Origin: Azospirillum thermophilum
GTDB taxonomy: Bacteria; Pseudomonadota; Alphaproteobacteria; Azospirillales; Azospirillaceae
DNA length: 64,000 nt
NCBI RefSeq assembly: GCF_003130795.1
Contig: NZ_CP029354.1
Location: 496,001 to 560,000 of the forward strand
Direction of reading: 5' to 3'
Shown: positions 63,245 to 64,000 of the stretch, one piece after another
Layout of the letters: every line of letters starts with the position of its first letter
How positions within the stretch are numbered: position 1 is the stretch's first letter
Made by a program: the position numbers and the translations under genes
Notes under the pieces: generated by a model
What the model was told of the DNA's origin: nothing
What the model saw: the letters and a program-made list of their open reading frames with translations, nothing else
Databases searched by the model: none

Positions 63245-64000
63245 ATGAACTCGACCATAAAGCTCTATGTGCGGGATCTTGCGAAACGCGGATCGACGCG
63301 GAGCCTTTCGCCCGATCTCGCCTCGGGAGTCGTCGCCATCTGCGATGCCGCGGTGCTGTTGCTGGTGGCGCTCGTTCCCGTGGCGCTCAATGTCGGGGGA
63401 CAGCTCGGCCAGGACCGTTCGACGATCTACCTGCCGCCCAGCCTGATGGGTACCGGGCTGATGATCGCCATCCTGCTGAATGTCGGGCTCTACCGGATCG
63501 ACTGGGTGGTGGACGTCTACCGGCAGCTCCCCCGGCTGGCCACCGCCTGGGCGGCGTCGGTGCTGACGGTGCTGTTCTTCGGGTTCCTGCTGCAGGTGCT
63601 CGACCAGTATTCCCGGCTGTGGGCGCTGATCTGGGTGTTCGGCAGCTTCGCCGGCCTGGTCGGCGGACGCGCTGCCGCCTGCCAGCTCGTCCGTCACTGG
63701 ATCGCGGCGGGTCTGCTGGCGCGCCGCGCCGTGATCGTCGGCGATCCGCAGGAGATGCGGCGGCTGCTCGACCATCTGCGGCCGCGCGACGGGCAGGATT
63801 TCCAGATCCTCGGCCTGTTCACGACAGAGCCGGATACCGGCCAGGGACAGCCCCAGGGCAAGCCGGTGCTGGGATATCCGGTGATCGGCACGGCGGAAAG
63901 CCTGCCCGACTTCCTGCGTACCGACCGGGTGGACGATGTCTTCGTCGCCCTGCCCTGGACCGATGGCGAACGGATCAATTCGCTGATCTCGCGGCTGCGC
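63245..64000 (+). CDS. Undecaprenyl-phosphate sugar phosphotransferase, N-terminal part (WcaJ-like)
   Basis: This is the first 252 codons of a gene that runs past the window end. There are four predicted helices (about 28-50, 65-85, 98-118, 125-142) and then a Rossmann-like CoA_binding_3 domain with RRAVIVGDPQEMRRLLDHLRP-like start and ILGLFTTEPD. This is the N-terminal half of WcaJ/PssY-type initiating transferases, which put the first sugar phosphate on the lipid carrier. The catalytic C-terminal transferase domain lies beyond 64000. ATG 63245 has GGGGGG about 9 bases upstream. Confidence 0.85.
   Translation, partial: MNSTIKLYVRDLAKRGSTRSLSPDLASGVVAICDAAVLLLVALVPVALNVGGQLGQDRSTIYLPPSLMGTGLMIAILLNVGLYRIDWVVDVYRQLPRLATAWAASVLTVLFFGFLLQVLDQYSRLWALIWVFGSFAGLVGGRAAACQLVRHWIAAGLLARRAVIVGDPQEMRRLLDHLRPRDGQDFQILGLFTTEPDTGQGQPQGKPVLGYPVIGTAESLPDFLRTDRVDDVFVALPWTDGERINSLISRLR

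Noticed and set aside
62872..63258. Minus-strand 128-codon frame (and 62826-63110)
   Set aside because: No ribosome site, no similarity I can recognise, atypical composition, and it overlaps the start of the WcaJ-type gene. A small unknown gene cannot be fully excluded.

Overview
The window is 64 kb of very GC-rich DNA (roughly 70% by eye) with tightly packed, often overlapping genes. The gene set points to an alphaproteobacterium. Azospirillum or a close relative in the Rhodospirillales/Azospirillales is my best guess (inference): hybrid histidine kinases of the PAS-HisKA-HATPase-REC type, a GtsABC glucose importer, a DUF1636 protein, and a large exopolysaccharide (EPS) locus. I see no rRNA, tRNA, CRISPR array, insertion sequence or phage gene.

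Region 1 (1-13.8 kb) is mixed housekeeping and signalling. It holds a BenE-type transporter with a divergent GntR/FCD regulator and a perfect palindrome between them, a hybrid kinase, an MFS transporter, a small membrane protein, a PAS/degenerate-GGDEF/EAL protein, a frameshifted acrylyl-CoA reductase gene, a DUF1636 protein, a YcbB-type L,D-transpeptidase and an OmpR-type two-component pair.

Region 2 (13.8-26.2 kb, all minus strand) is a glucose supra-operon. In transcription order it encodes an EIIA-HPr-EI fusion, PtsG, a Cys-less IIB-like protein, 6-phosphofructokinase, glucose-6-phosphate dehydrogenase, 6-phosphogluconolactonase, and a GtsA-B-C plus ATPase glucose/mannose importer. It would give PTS and ABC uptake feeding both glycolysis and the Entner-Doudoroff/pentose phosphate entry.

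Region 3 (26.2-34.7 kb) carries a second, membrane-bound hybrid kinase (frameshifted), divergent catalase and OxyR genes, an aldo/keto reductase and a LysR regulator preceded by TTGTGC/GCACAA repeats.

Region 4 (34.7 kb to the right edge) is an EPS biosynthesis and export locus. It has an O-antigen ligase/polymerase, a Wza-type export lipoprotein (frameshifted), an outer-membrane barrel, a flippase, a PAP2 phosphatase, a PIG-L deacetylase, about seven glycosyltransferases, six methyltransferases including a tandem pair of sugar C-methyltransferases, two NAD-dependent epimerases, a ManC-like protein with a ruined nucleotidyltransferase half, secreted beta-helix and VCBS proteins, and the start of a WcaJ-type initiating transferase cut by the window end. 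AT-rich islands sit in front of several EPS transcription units.

Four genes (acuI-like, hybrid kinase 2, one methyltransferase, the Wza-type gene) are each broken by exactly one missing base in a G or C homopolymer. That shared pattern suggests sequence errors rather than four real pseudogenes.
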